Shown in pieces: positions 50,982 through 58,407 of a DNA stretch of 64,000 nt. A model generated the notes under the pieces. It was not told the origin of the DNA, searched no databases, and saw nothing but the letters and a program-made list of their open reading frames with translations. Numbering within the stretch: the first letter of the stretch is position 1; every line of letters starts with the position of its first letter. This stretch comes from Scatomorpha sp964345235 (GTDB lineage: Bacteria; Bacillota; Clostridia; Oscillospirales; Oscillospiraceae): positions 62,001 through 126,000 of the forward strand of contig CAYFQE010000001.1 of the NCBI GenBank assembly GCA_964345235.1. Reading direction: 5' to 3'. The position numbers and the translations under genes are program-made.

Positions 50982-51985
50982 CATTTAAATTAATAATAGC
51001 ATCCGCTGTTTCTATGTTGGTATCATATATTATAGGTATATATATGATACCGTGGCTTAGAGATGAAAAGAAAGCGGGCCAGAACATTAAGGAAATCGGC
51101 CCTACTTGGCACATGTCAAAAGCCGGAACACCGACTATGGGCGGCGTGTTTTTTATAGTTTCAACGGCCGTATCGCTAGGACTTTTCGGCGCCAGCTTTA
51201 CTGTTCTTAATGACTACAGACATATTATTCTATTCGTATTTGCTTTTTTGTATGGGGTAATCGGTTTTATAGACGATTACAGTAAGGTTAAGAAAAAACA
51301 TAACACGGGACTGACTTCAAAAAGCAAATTCTTACTCCAGATAGTGTTGGCTTTTGTGCTTGTATATGTTTTAAGACAATTGAATTATCTCACCGAGTCA
51401 ATTTATGTTCCTTTTTTCAATATCAGTTTTAATGTTCATCCAGTTATCTACTATATATTTATGGTGGTTTTTATAGTCGGCACTGTAAACTCTGTAAATA
51501 TAACCGACGGAGTTGACGGGTTGGCTGCAGGAACCTCAATTCCTGTTTTGGCTTTTTTTGTGATTCTTTGTCAATTTTGGAGCCGAAATTATTCTATAGG
51601 AATGTTTTCTTCAGCCCTTTTGGGAGGTCTAATCGGATTTCTCGGACATAATTTTTTCCCTGCAAAAGTATTTATGGGCGATACCGGATCTCTGTTTTTA
51701 GGAGGAGCGATTGCGGGCTTAGCGATTTTATTTGATATGCCATTAATACTTCTAATTCTCGGTTTGATGTTTGTGATTGAAACGCTTTCGGACATAATAC
51801 AGGTTTCATATTTTAAATTGAGTGGCGGAAAGCGTGTTTTTAAGATGGCGCCTTTCCATCATCACCTTGAAATGGGAGGCTGGACAGGGAAGAAGTGGAG
51901 CGAAACCGAGCTCTTTTCACTCTATTTGTCCATTTCAATAGTTTGTGCTATTATCTCTTTTATGGGAATCTATAATAGATTTTAG
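50978..51985 (+). CDS. mraY: Phospho-MurNAc-pentapeptide-transferase MraY
   Basis: MraY attaches the MurNAc-pentapeptide to undecaprenyl phosphate, forming lipid I in the membrane. The 335-residue product has about ten membrane spans and the catalytic signatures GTPTMGGVFF, FIDDYSKVKKKHNTGLTSKSKF, NITDGVDGLAAG, MGDTGSLFLGG, and the cytosolic histidine loop PFHHHLEMGGW. It overlaps murE by four bases. murD and ftsW, usual between mraY and murG, are not present. Confidence 0.97.
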   Translation: MTFKLIIASAVSMLVSYIIGIYMIPWLRDEKKAGQNIKEIGPTWHMSKAGTPTMGGVFFIVSTAVSLGLFGASFTVLNDYRHIILFVFAFLYGVIGFIDDYSKVKKKHNTGLTSKSKFLLQIVLAFVLVYVLRQLNYLTESIYVPFFNISFNVHPVIYYIFMVVFIVGTVNSVNITDGVDGLAAGTSIPVLAFFVILCQFWSRNYSIGMFSSALLGGLIGFLGHNFFPAKVFMGDTGSLFLGGAIAGLAILFDMPLILLILGLMFVIETLSDIIQVSYFKLSGGKRVFKMAPFHHHLEMGGWTGKKWSETELFSLYLSISIVCAIISFMGIYNRF

Positions 51986-51998
51986 CTTGGAGGAAACA

Positions 51999-53111
51999 AT
52001 GAGGATAATTTTCGCCTGCGGAGGAACTGCCGGCCATATAAATCCGGCTTTAGCCATTGCCGAAGAGATTTTAAAAAGAGAACCCGATGCGGAAATACTT
52101 TTTATCGGTGCAGAGGGCAGAATGGAGACCGAGCTGATACCGAGAGCAGGCTATGAAATAAAGACAATTAAAATAACAAATTTAAGTCGCAAGATTAGTT
52201 TTTACTCTTTAATAAAAAATTTGCAAACCGCAAAAAATGTTATAAACTCAATTACCGAATGTAAGAAAATCTTTGGAGAATTTAAACCGGATTTAGTTAT
52301 CGGTACGGGAGGATATGTCTGTTTTCCGGTTATTTTTGCGGCTCACGGTATGGGCATTCCCAGCGCAATACACGAGTCTAATGCGGTTCCCGGCCTTACA
52401 ACTAAGTTGCTTGAGTCTAAGGCAGATTTAATAATGCTTGGATACGAAGAGTCTAAGGCCCATTATAAGTATCCTGAGAAATTAGTAATTACCGGAACCC
52501 CCGTAATTTCCGATTTTTGTGATGAGTGCATGTGTAAAGCAAAAAAAGAGCTGGGCTTAGATGAAAGTAAGCCCTTCGTTCTTTCTATTTTCGGGAGTTT
52601 AGGCGCCACAAAAATGAACGAAGTAATTAAGGAGCTTATTGTAGAATGTGGGGAAAACCCACACTTTAATCTTATGCATTCCAGTGGCAAATTAGAATAT
52701 AAAAGCCTTGTAGAGTCTTTAGATTTAAATGTTCCTAACTATGAGTCAAAAGGTATATATGTTAAGGAGTATATATATAATACGGCAGAACTTATGCGCG
52801 CAGCCAATCTTGTCATATGCAGGGCAGGAGCCTCAACCTTGGCGGAAATAACAGCTTCCGGAACCCCTGCGATAATTGTGCCAAGCCCGAATGTAACTAA
52901 TAACCACCAAGAAAAAAATGCAAGACTTATCGAAAATGCCGATGCAGCGAAAGTAATTTTGGAAACACAGCTTAGCGGAGCGAAACTCTTGGATGAAATT
53001 AATGAGTTGCTTTCCGATACGGATAGACTCAAAACTATGTCTAATAATATGAAAACTTTAGGACACCCCGATGCCGCATCTCAAATTGCCGAGAGCGTAT
53101 TGGCTATGTAA
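51999..53111 (+). CDS. murG: UDP-GlcNAc:lipid I N-acetylglucosaminyltransferase MurG
   Basis: MurG converts lipid I to lipid II on the inner membrane face. The 370-residue product has the GT-B N-terminal IFACGGTAGHINPALAIAEEIL, the GTGGYVCFPVIFAA loop, HESNAVPGLTTKLL, and the nucleotide-site ICRAGASTLAEITASGTPAIIVPSP. I start it at ATG 51999 with GGAGG six bases upstream; a longer frame from 51945 lies inside mraY. All motifs are intact. Confidence 0.96.
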   Translation: MRIIFACGGTAGHINPALAIAEEILKREPDAEILFIGAEGRMETELIPRAGYEIKTIKITNLSRKISFYSLIKNLQTAKNVINSITECKKIFGEFKPDLVIGTGGYVCFPVIFAAHGMGIPSAIHESNAVPGLTTKLLESKADLIMLGYEESKAHYKYPEKLVITGTPVISDFCDECMCKAKKELGLDESKPFVLSIFGSLGATKMNEVIKELIVECGENPHFNLMHSSGKLEYKSLVESLDLNVPNYESKGIYVKEYIYNTAELMRAANLVICRAGASTLAEITASGTPAIIVPSPNVTNNHQEKNARLIENADAAKVILETQLSGAKLLDEINELLSDTDRLKTMSNNMKTLGHPDAASQIAESVLAM

Positions 53112-53129
53112 TAATTAGGAGATGAGAAT

Positions 53130-53900
53130 TTGAATTCTCAATTTGAAAAAATAAAAGAAATTTTTAAGAAAAGAAAGAATATAAGAGGCGTCTTTTACTA
53201 TCCTCTCATGTTTTTATTCTTTTCTGCAATTTTAATTTTCTCTATCAGTATTTTTTTCAGAGTCTCAAAAATAGAAGTGATAGGCAATGAAAGGTACACA
53301 GAGCAGGAGGTTACAATTGCATCCGGAATAGAAGAGGGCGAAAATCTTCTTTTTATGAATAGATTTAGAGCAGTGAGCAGGATTTTTTCAAGGCTTCCCT
53401 ATGTAGAGAGCGTTTCAGTGAGCAGAAAGCTGCCTAACAGATCCGTAATTGAAATTAAGGAATCAATTCCCATAGCCTATGTTGTGATAGAAGGGCAGGA
53501 GTGGATAATCGGCAGAAACAGCAAGATTTTATCCCAGGCAAAAAAAGAAGATTTGAAAAATCTTATAAATGTCATCGGCGTTTCACCTACGGATCCGACA
53601 ATCGGTGAAATGATGAAGGTTAGCGATTCGGATGTTGAAAAGGTTGCATTTCTTTGCGATGTTTTAGATCAGATTCAAGAAAGAATGCTGATGTATGATG
53701 TTAAAAATCTGGATGTTACAGATATTGAGAATGTGAGCTTTACATTTTTAGACAGATTTTTTGTTAAGATAGGAAATAATACCGATCTCACAATAAAATT
53801 CGGAAAGTTGATTTCGGCGGTAACGAAACTTACTCCCGGAGATATGGGAGCCTTGGATTTAAGTTTATCCGGGAATGAGGTACACTTTCGACCGGAATAA
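53130..53900 (+). CDS. divIB: Cell division protein DivIB/FtsQ (TTG start)
   Basis: DivIB is a bitopic divisome protein that recruits septal peptidoglycan synthesis. The 256-residue product has a cytosolic basic N-terminus (about 1-28), one membrane span (YYPLMFLFFSAILIFSISIFF), a POTRA domain (VSKIEVIGNERYTEQEVTIASGIEEGENLLFMN, then LPYVESVSVSRKLPNRSVIEIKESIPIAYV), and an FtsQ domain. The start is TTG 53130 with AGGAGAT upstream. Partner genes ftsL and divIC are not adjacent. Confidence 0.9.
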   Translation: MNSQFEKIKEIFKKRKNIRGVFYYPLMFLFFSAILIFSISIFFRVSKIEVIGNERYTEQEVTIASGIEEGENLLFMNRFRAVSRIFSRLPYVESVSVSRKLPNRSVIEIKESIPIAYVVIEGQEWIIGRNSKILSQAKKEDLKNLINVIGVSPTDPTIGEMMKVSDSDVEKVAFLCDVLDQIQERMLMYDVKNLDVTDIENVSFTFLDRFFVKIGNNTDLTIKFGKLISAVTKLTPGDMGALDLSLSGNEVHFRPE

Positions 53901-53939
53901 CAAAAACAAAGGTTTTTAGCATTTTGAACAAAATAACAG

Positions 53940-53968
53940 TTGACCGAATGAGCTAAAAGATATAATAT
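53940..53968 (+). promoter_or_regulatory. Candidate ftsZ promoter
   Basis: TTGACC (53940-53945) and TATAAT (53961-53966) are separated by 15 bases (17 if TAATAT at 53963 is used). It lies in the 145-base gap between divIB and ftsZ. Confidence 0.45.
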
Positions 53969-54051
53969 TATTAAGATAATAATAGTTTTTGGTATATAAC
54001 TTGACTAAAACATGAAAAATTCTTTAAAGATATAATAGGGAGGCTATGAGA

Positions 54052-55239
54052 GTGGCAAATAAAACGGTAACCGGGCCCGAAAATGTTGTGACACTAAAGG
54101 TGGTAGGCGTAGGCGGCGCCGGCAACAATGTTGTAAATAGAATGGTTAAATCCGGTACGCAGGGTGTTGAATTTATTGCTGTCAATACCGATAAGCAGGC
54201 TCTGGCTGTTTCCAATGCCGATCAAAAACTTCAAATCGGAGAAAAAATCACATCCGGACAGGGTGCTGGATCCGATCCCGAAATAGGCAAGAGGAGCGCG
54301 GAAGAGAGCAGAAACGAAATCGCCAAATGCTTTGAAAACGCCGATATGGCGTTTATTACGGCAGGAATGGGCGGAGGCACTGGCACAGGTGCTGCGCCGG
54401 TTATTGCTGATTTGGCTCGAGAAGCCGGTCTTTTGACTGTCGCAGTTGTTACAAAGCCATTTAATTTTGAAGGCAAGCGCAGAATGGATCAGGCTATGGC
54501 AGGTATTAACGCTCTTATTTCTAAGGTTGACTCTTTGTTAATCATACCCAACGAGCGCCTTAAGCACGCCACAGATCAAAAGATAACATTGGCAAACGCC
54601 TTTGAGATTGCCGATGATGTTTTAAGACAGGCTGTTACAAGCATTTCGGATCTTATTAAGTCTACGGGCTTTATTAATCTCGACTTTGCCGATGTAACTA
54701 CAATAATGAAAGGTGCGGGACTCGCTCACATGGGTGTCGGTCATGCTACCGGAAGAGGTAAGGCTGAAGATGCGGCTAGAATGGCGATTGCAAGTCCTCT
54801 TATGGAAACCTCTATCAACGGAGCTCACGGAGTCCTTATCAACATCACGGGCTCAGAGGACATGGTTCTTGATGATATTGAAGCTGCTGCAAACCTTGTT
54901 CAGGAAGCGGCACATCCCGAGGCAAACATAATTTTTGGCGCTACTTTTGATGAAAGTCTTGAGGATGAAATTCGCGTTACTGTTATCGCTACCGGTTTTG
55001 ATAACGGAAGATTGGCAAGAGAAAAGCTAAAGAAAGACATCTTTGTTCGCGAAGAACCTCGAATTCTCGAAGAAAAACTTGAAAGTCCTGCCAAGACATC
55101 TTTTGAGGATTTGTTTGATGACAAGTCAGCTAAGAGCTCGGTTATGGACAGCTTCGTCTCTTCAGTCGCAGACCCGGTAGAAGAAGTTGAGGATGAAGAT
55201 CCGTTTGACAGCATTTTTAAAATATTCAATAATAAATAA
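54052..55239 (+). CDS. ftsZ: Cell division protein FtsZ (GTG start)
   Basis: FtsZ is the tubulin-like GTPase forming the division ring. I choose GTG 54052, eight bases after AGGGAGG (54037-54043); ATG 54046 is only two bases from that site. The 395-residue product has VVGVGGAGNNVVNRM, the tubulin signature GGGTGTG, FNFEGKRRMDQAM and FADVTTIMKGAGLAHMG. A linker of about 60 residues leads to a C-terminal peptide DPFDSIFKIFNNK, which differs from the usual D-I/V-P-x-F-L consensus that binds FtsA and SepF. No ftsA or sepF lies nearby. A strong terminator follows. Confidence 0.98.
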   Translation: MANKTVTGPENVVTLKVVGVGGAGNNVVNRMVKSGTQGVEFIAVNTDKQALAVSNADQKLQIGEKITSGQGAGSDPEIGKRSAEESRNEIAKCFENADMAFITAGMGGGTGTGAAPVIADLAREAGLLTVAVVTKPFNFEGKRRMDQAMAGINALISKVDSLLIIPNERLKHATDQKITLANAFEIADDVLRQAVTSISDLIKSTGFINLDFADVTTIMKGAGLAHMGVGHATGRGKAEDAARMAIASPLMETSINGAHGVLINITGSEDMVLDDIEAAANLVQEAAHPEANIIFGATFDESLEDEIRVTVIATGFDNGRLAREKLKKDIFVREEPRILEEKLESPAKTSFEDLFDDKSAKSSVMDSFVSSVADPVEEVEDEDPFDSIFKIFNNK

Positions 55240-55251
55240 AACATCGAATAC

Positions 55252-55290
55252 AAAAAGCTCCGATTCATTGGGTGAGTCGGAGCTTTTTTT
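55252..55290 (+). terminator. Terminator of ftsZ
   Basis: A 12-base stem (55252-55263 with 55277-55288), extended inward by further pairs, with a run of T residues to 55290. Confidence 0.93.
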
Positions 55291-55350
55291 ACATTATTTA
55301 CAGATGTAGGAATTTTTATTGATTATAGTTTTTGTGAAGCTTTAGAAAAA

Positions 55351-55379
55351 TTGCAAAAGGTTTCGGAATATGATATTAT
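55351..55379 (+). promoter_or_regulatory. Promoter of the CapA-like gene
   Basis: TTGCAA (55351-55356) and TATTAT (55374-55379) are separated by 17 bases, with a TG two bases before the -10 box. Confidence 0.6.
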
Positions 55380-55412
55380 GTTTTGGCTTTATTTTATGAA
55401 AAGGTTTTAATT

Positions 55413-56720
55413 ATGAACAAAAAATTAAAAACATTTTTAATAATATTTTCTGCTATTTTACTCTTATCTGTAGCCTTTTATTTTATATTACCGCATATAA
55501 TGTCGGGTATTACAAATGCTTTCGGTGTAAAAGAAACCGATGATCCTTTGCATGGAGAAGCGGCACCTGCTGCAAGCCAAACACCCGAAGCGGCGCCTGA
55601 AAAAATCGAGCATGTAAATACAATCAGTGCGAGCATTGCAGTTGCAGGGGATATAATATTAAATCAACTTATAAATGAAGAAGCTAAAGTTGAAGGCGGC
55701 TATGACTTTAGCCCTATTTTCGGTGATGTAAAGGGAGTCATTGAATCGGCAGACTTTGCCGTTTGCTCGCTTATGACAACTTTTAATTCCAGTGGGACAT
55801 TCAGCTCGTTTCCAAAATCAGTTTCACCTCCGCAAATTACTACTGCATTGGCGGGCTGTGGATTTGATTTAGTCAATACAGCAAACAAGCATTCTATGGA
55901 TTCATTTTACGATGGCCTTATCTATACCATTGATAGGGTAGAGGAAGCAGGTCTTGCTCATATCGGCACCTATCGTTCGCCTGAGGAGAGAAATATAAAC
56001 GGCGGCGCCGTAATAAGAGACATTAATGGAATAAATGTTGCATTTACCTCTTATACAATGGATTCATCAGGCATACCGATTGCCGGGTTTGAACATGCTC
56101 TTAATATTTGCATATCCGACTATTTATCTGACGGTGAAAGAATTAACTATGAATTAATTCAAAGAGATATGAGCCGGATCAAGGAGTCTGGGGCCGAGTT
56201 TATAGTTGCAATGGTTTCTTGGGAAGATGAGTTTTCAAAAGAAGTGAGTAAACTTCAAAGAGAAGTTGCAGACTACCTTATTTTACAAGGAGCAGATGTT
56301 GTGGTAGGCAGCGGTACCAAGGTTCCCCAGCTTATAGAGAAGAGAACTGTTTCACTTGAGGACGGTTCTAAGAGACAGGGAATGGTAGCATATTCAATGG
56401 GAAATCTCTTTTACTTTGAAGATGGAGAGCTTACCGATATTTCGGCTATATTACATTTAATAGTTACAAAAGACACGGATAGCGGGCAGGTTTGGCTATC
56501 AGATCTATTGTATACGCCAATTAAAATGCTTAACTTAAGCAAATACGGTATAAGCGACCAGGGCTGGAACCACAGGCTTTTTAATATTGATTCGATTATA
56601 GCTTCGTATGAAAACAAAACTCAAGCTGAATTTATTAGCGAAGATATTGTTTCCGATTTCAGAAGTGCACTTAGTAAGATAGTGGATATACTGGGCAAAA
56701 ATTACTACATCAACAAGTAA
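55413..56720 (+). CDS. CapA/PgsA-type metallophosphatase-fold protein
   Basis: The start is ATG 55413 (435 residues), eight bases after AAAAGG. A membrane anchor (about 8-30) is followed by an Ala/Pro/Glu-rich linker and the CapA domain: IAVAGDIILN (metal-binding GD motif), YDFSPIFGDVKGVIESADFAVCSL, NTANKHSMDSFYDGLIYTID, and GADVVVGSGTKVPQLIE. The family acts in poly-gamma-glutamate capsule synthesis in Bacillus. No capB or capC partners are present, and the typical NN/ANNH and HP-H motifs are replaced (N-A-N-K-H; S-G-T-K), so metal chemistry may be altered. It is probably an extracytoplasmic wall- or capsule-related protein of unknown substrate. Confidence 0.82.
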   Translation: MNKKLKTFLIIFSAILLLSVAFYFILPHIMSGITNAFGVKETDDPLHGEAAPAASQTPEAAPEKIEHVNTISASIAVAGDIILNQLINEEAKVEGGYDFSPIFGDVKGVIESADFAVCSLMTTFNSSGTFSSFPKSVSPPQITTALAGCGFDLVNTANKHSMDSFYDGLIYTIDRVEEAGLAHIGTYRSPEERNINGGAVIRDINGINVAFTSYTMDSSGIPIAGFEHALNICISDYLSDGERINYELIQRDMSRIKESGAEFIVAMVSWEDEFSKEVSKLQREVADYLILQGADVVVGSGTKVPQLIEKRTVSLEDGSKRQGMVAYSMGNLFYFEDGELTDISAILHLIVTKDTDSGQVWLSDLLYTPIKMLNLSKYGISDQGWNHRLFNIDSIIASYENKTQAEFISEDIVSDFRSALSKIVDILGKNYYINK

Positions 56721-56744
56721 ATTTCGAAACAAATAAATCTAAAT

Positions 56745-56778
56745 AAAACAGAGAAGAGTTTCGCTCTTCTCTGTTTTT
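56745..56778. terminator. Bidirectional terminator between the CapA-like gene and rubrerythrin
   Basis: A 10-base perfect stem (56749-56758 with 56764-56773, loop TTTCG) with A-rich and T-rich flanks serves both converging genes. Confidence 0.93.
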
Positions 56779-56796
56779 AAATAAATTTAATTTGAA

Positions 56797-57339
56797 TTAA
56801 TAATTGTATGCTTTAATCTCAAAATATGCCTGCGGGTGTACACAAACGGGACATAGTTTGGGAGCGTTTTTACCGCGATGAATATGTCCACAGTTTCTGC
56901 AAATCCAAACAGTTTCGTCTTCTTCTCTTGCAAATACTTTTGCTTCCTCGATATTCTCTAAAAGCTTAAGATATCTTTTTTCGTGGCTCATCTCTACGGC
57001 GGCAACACCGGCAAATTGATTGGCGAGATCAGTGTAGCCCTCTTCTCTGGCAACTTTCTCAAACTCGGGATACATTACTGTATGCTCATAATGCTCGCCT
57101 GCCGCAGCATCCTTAAGGTTTTCAGGGGTGGAAAGAACTTCGCCGCCAACCATAGCCTTATACCAAAGCTTGGCATGCTCTTTTTCGTTTAAAGCTGTTT
57201 CTGTAAAGATTGCGGCAATCTGCTCGTAGCCATCTTTCTTGGCCTTAGAAGCATAGTAGTCGTACTTATTTCTGGCCATCGATTCGCCGGCAAAAGCCTC
57301 TTCTAAATTTTTATAAGTTTTACTGTCTTTAAAATCCAT
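56797..57339 (-). CDS. rbr: Rubrerythrin
   Basis: Rubrerythrin is an anaerobic hydrogen peroxide reductase. The 180-residue product has an N-terminal ferritin-like diiron domain (EEAFAGESMARNKYDYYASKAKKDG; LNEKEHAKLWYK; VAAVEMSHEKRYLKLLENI) and a C-terminal rubredoxin-like domain with WICRNCGHIHRGKNAPKLCPVC giving two C-x2-C pairs. I start it at the ATG at 57339, behind GGAGGT; the longer reading from 57369 would include the ribosome-binding site. It supports an anaerobic lifestyle with occasional oxygen exposure. Confidence 0.97.
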   Translation of the reverse strand: MDFKDSKTYKNLEEAFAGESMARNKYDYYASKAKKDGYEQIAAIFTETALNEKEHAKLWYKAMVGGEVLSTPENLKDAAAGEHYEHTVMYPEFEKVAREEGYTDLANQFAGVAAVEMSHEKRYLKLLENIEEAKVFAREEDETVWICRNCGHIHRGKNAPKLCPVCVHPQAYFEIKAYNY

Positions 57340-57371
57340 ATATAGTACCTCCAAATAAGTTTTACACATTT

Positions 57372-57400
57372 ATTATACCATTTGTATAGTCAATAGTCAA
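57372..57400 (-). promoter_or_regulatory. Promoter of rubrerythrin
   Basis: On the minus strand, TTGACT (57395-57400) and perfect TATAAT (57372-57377) are separated by 17 bases, with an extended TGG before the -10 box. Confidence 0.8.
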
Positions 57401-57415
57401 GTATTGCACAATTTA

Positions 57416-57450
57416 TTGCATAAATATGTTTGTTCTGTTATCATAAACAG
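57416..57450 (+). promoter_or_regulatory. Promoter of the HD-domain gene with an overlapping inverted repeat
   Basis: TTGCAT (57416-57421) and TATCAT (57439-57444) are separated by 17 bases. CTGTT (57435-57439) and AACAG (57446-57450) form an inverted repeat over the -10 box, a possible operator. Confidence 0.5.
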
Positions 57451-57478
57451 ACAAGATAATTAAATAGGAGGGCTGAAA

Positions 57479-58021
57479 ATGATTCCGAAATCGGAAGAGG
57501 CTATGCGCTTAGTCGAGAAGTATAACAAAGAAAAATTCCATCTGGATCATGCGAAAATTGTCGGAGATGTGTTGGCGTTTATTGCCGCAACTAATGATCC
57601 TGGAAATGAGGAATATTGGCAGACCGTAGGATATTTGCACGACATTGATTTTGGCCTTTACCCGGATGAACACTGCTCAAAGTGTGTTGAGATTTTAAGA
57701 TCACATGGAGTTAATGAGCAAATCATCAGGTCTGTTCAAAGCCACGGCTATGGAATTTGTTCGGATATTGAGCCTGAACATATTATGGAAAAATATCTTT
57801 TTGCAATTGACGAACTGACAGGGCTGATAGGTGCTGTAGCGCTTGTAAGGCCTGATGGATATGAAGGAATGAGTGTCAAATCCATAAAAAAGAAATTTAA
57901 AGACAAGGCATTTGCTGCCGGATGTTCCAGAGATGTTATCAGCAGGGGAGCCGAGATGCTGGAAATCAGTCTGGATGAACTTATAAGTATAACTTTAAAT
58001 GCGATAATTTCTACAAAATAA
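57479..58021 (+). CDS. HD-domain phosphohydrolase-like protein
   Basis: The 180-residue protein has the HD signature: histidine in FHLDHAKIVGDVLAFIA, HD in VGYLHDIDFGLYPDEHC, a later SHGY, and an aspartate in FAIDELTGLIGA. This metal-dependent phosphohydrolase fold acts on nucleotides or phosphoesters; this clade (with LTGLIGAVALVRPDG) is often annotated as a hydrolase of unknown substrate. AGGAGGG lies eight bases before ATG 57479. Transcribed away from rubrerythrin, with its own promoter. Confidence 0.82.
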   Translation: MIPKSEEAMRLVEKYNKEKFHLDHAKIVGDVLAFIAATNDPGNEEYWQTVGYLHDIDFGLYPDEHCSKCVEILRSHGVNEQIIRSVQSHGYGICSDIEPEHIMEKYLFAIDELTGLIGAVALVRPDGYEGMSVKSIKKKFKDKAFAAGCSRDVISRGAEMLEISLDELISITLNAIISTK

Positions 58022-58023
58022 AG

Positions 58024-58050
58024 ATACGGTTGGGCAAAGCCCAACCGTAT
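58024..58050. terminator. Terminator between the HD-domain gene and ybaB
   Basis: A 12-base perfect stem (58024-58035 with 58039-58050, loop AAA) has AAATTTT on the right and TTATTTTG on the minus-strand side. It probably serves both converging units. Confidence 0.75.
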
Positions 58051-58055
58051 AAATT

Positions 58056-58391
58056 TTAGAAGAGTCCCGGAAGATTAAATTTAGACATAGACTGTGAAGA
58101 TGCTTCATCCGCTTTACGCAAAGCTTCGTTTACAGCACCTACAATTAAATCCTGAAGCATTTCAGGGTCGTCAGGATCGATAGCTTCAACAGAAATAATA
58201 AGCTCTTCCAAACGATGTTTGCCGCTCACAACAGCTGTAACGGCACCACCGCCGGAATCTGCTCGATAAGTTTGATTTTCCAATTCCTGTTGCATTTTTA
58301 AAAGCTCTTCCTGCATCTTTTGAGCTTGTTTTATCATATTGGCCTGGCTCTTGCCACCGCCGAATCCGCCTCTAAATCCACCTTTTGCCAT
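58056..58391 (-). CDS. ybaB: Nucleoid-associated protein YbaB/EbfC
   Basis: This small DNA-binding protein has 111 residues. The N-terminus is Gly-rich (MAKGGFRGGFGGGKSQANMIKQAQKMQEELLKMQQELENQ), followed by GGGAVTAVVSGKHRLEELIISVEAIDPDDPEMLQDLIVGAVNEALRKADE, the family core. It lies 16 bases downstream of dnaX in the conserved dnaX-ybaB order. recR, which normally completes the triplet, is missing: a terminator follows directly. Confidence 0.94.
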   Translation of the reverse strand: MAKGGFRGGFGGGKSQANMIKQAQKMQEELLKMQQELENQTYRADSGGGAVTAVVSGKHRLEELIISVEAIDPDDPEMLQDLIVGAVNEALRKADEASSQSMSKFNLPGLF

Positions 58392-58407
58392 ACTGTTTTA
58401 CAACTCC

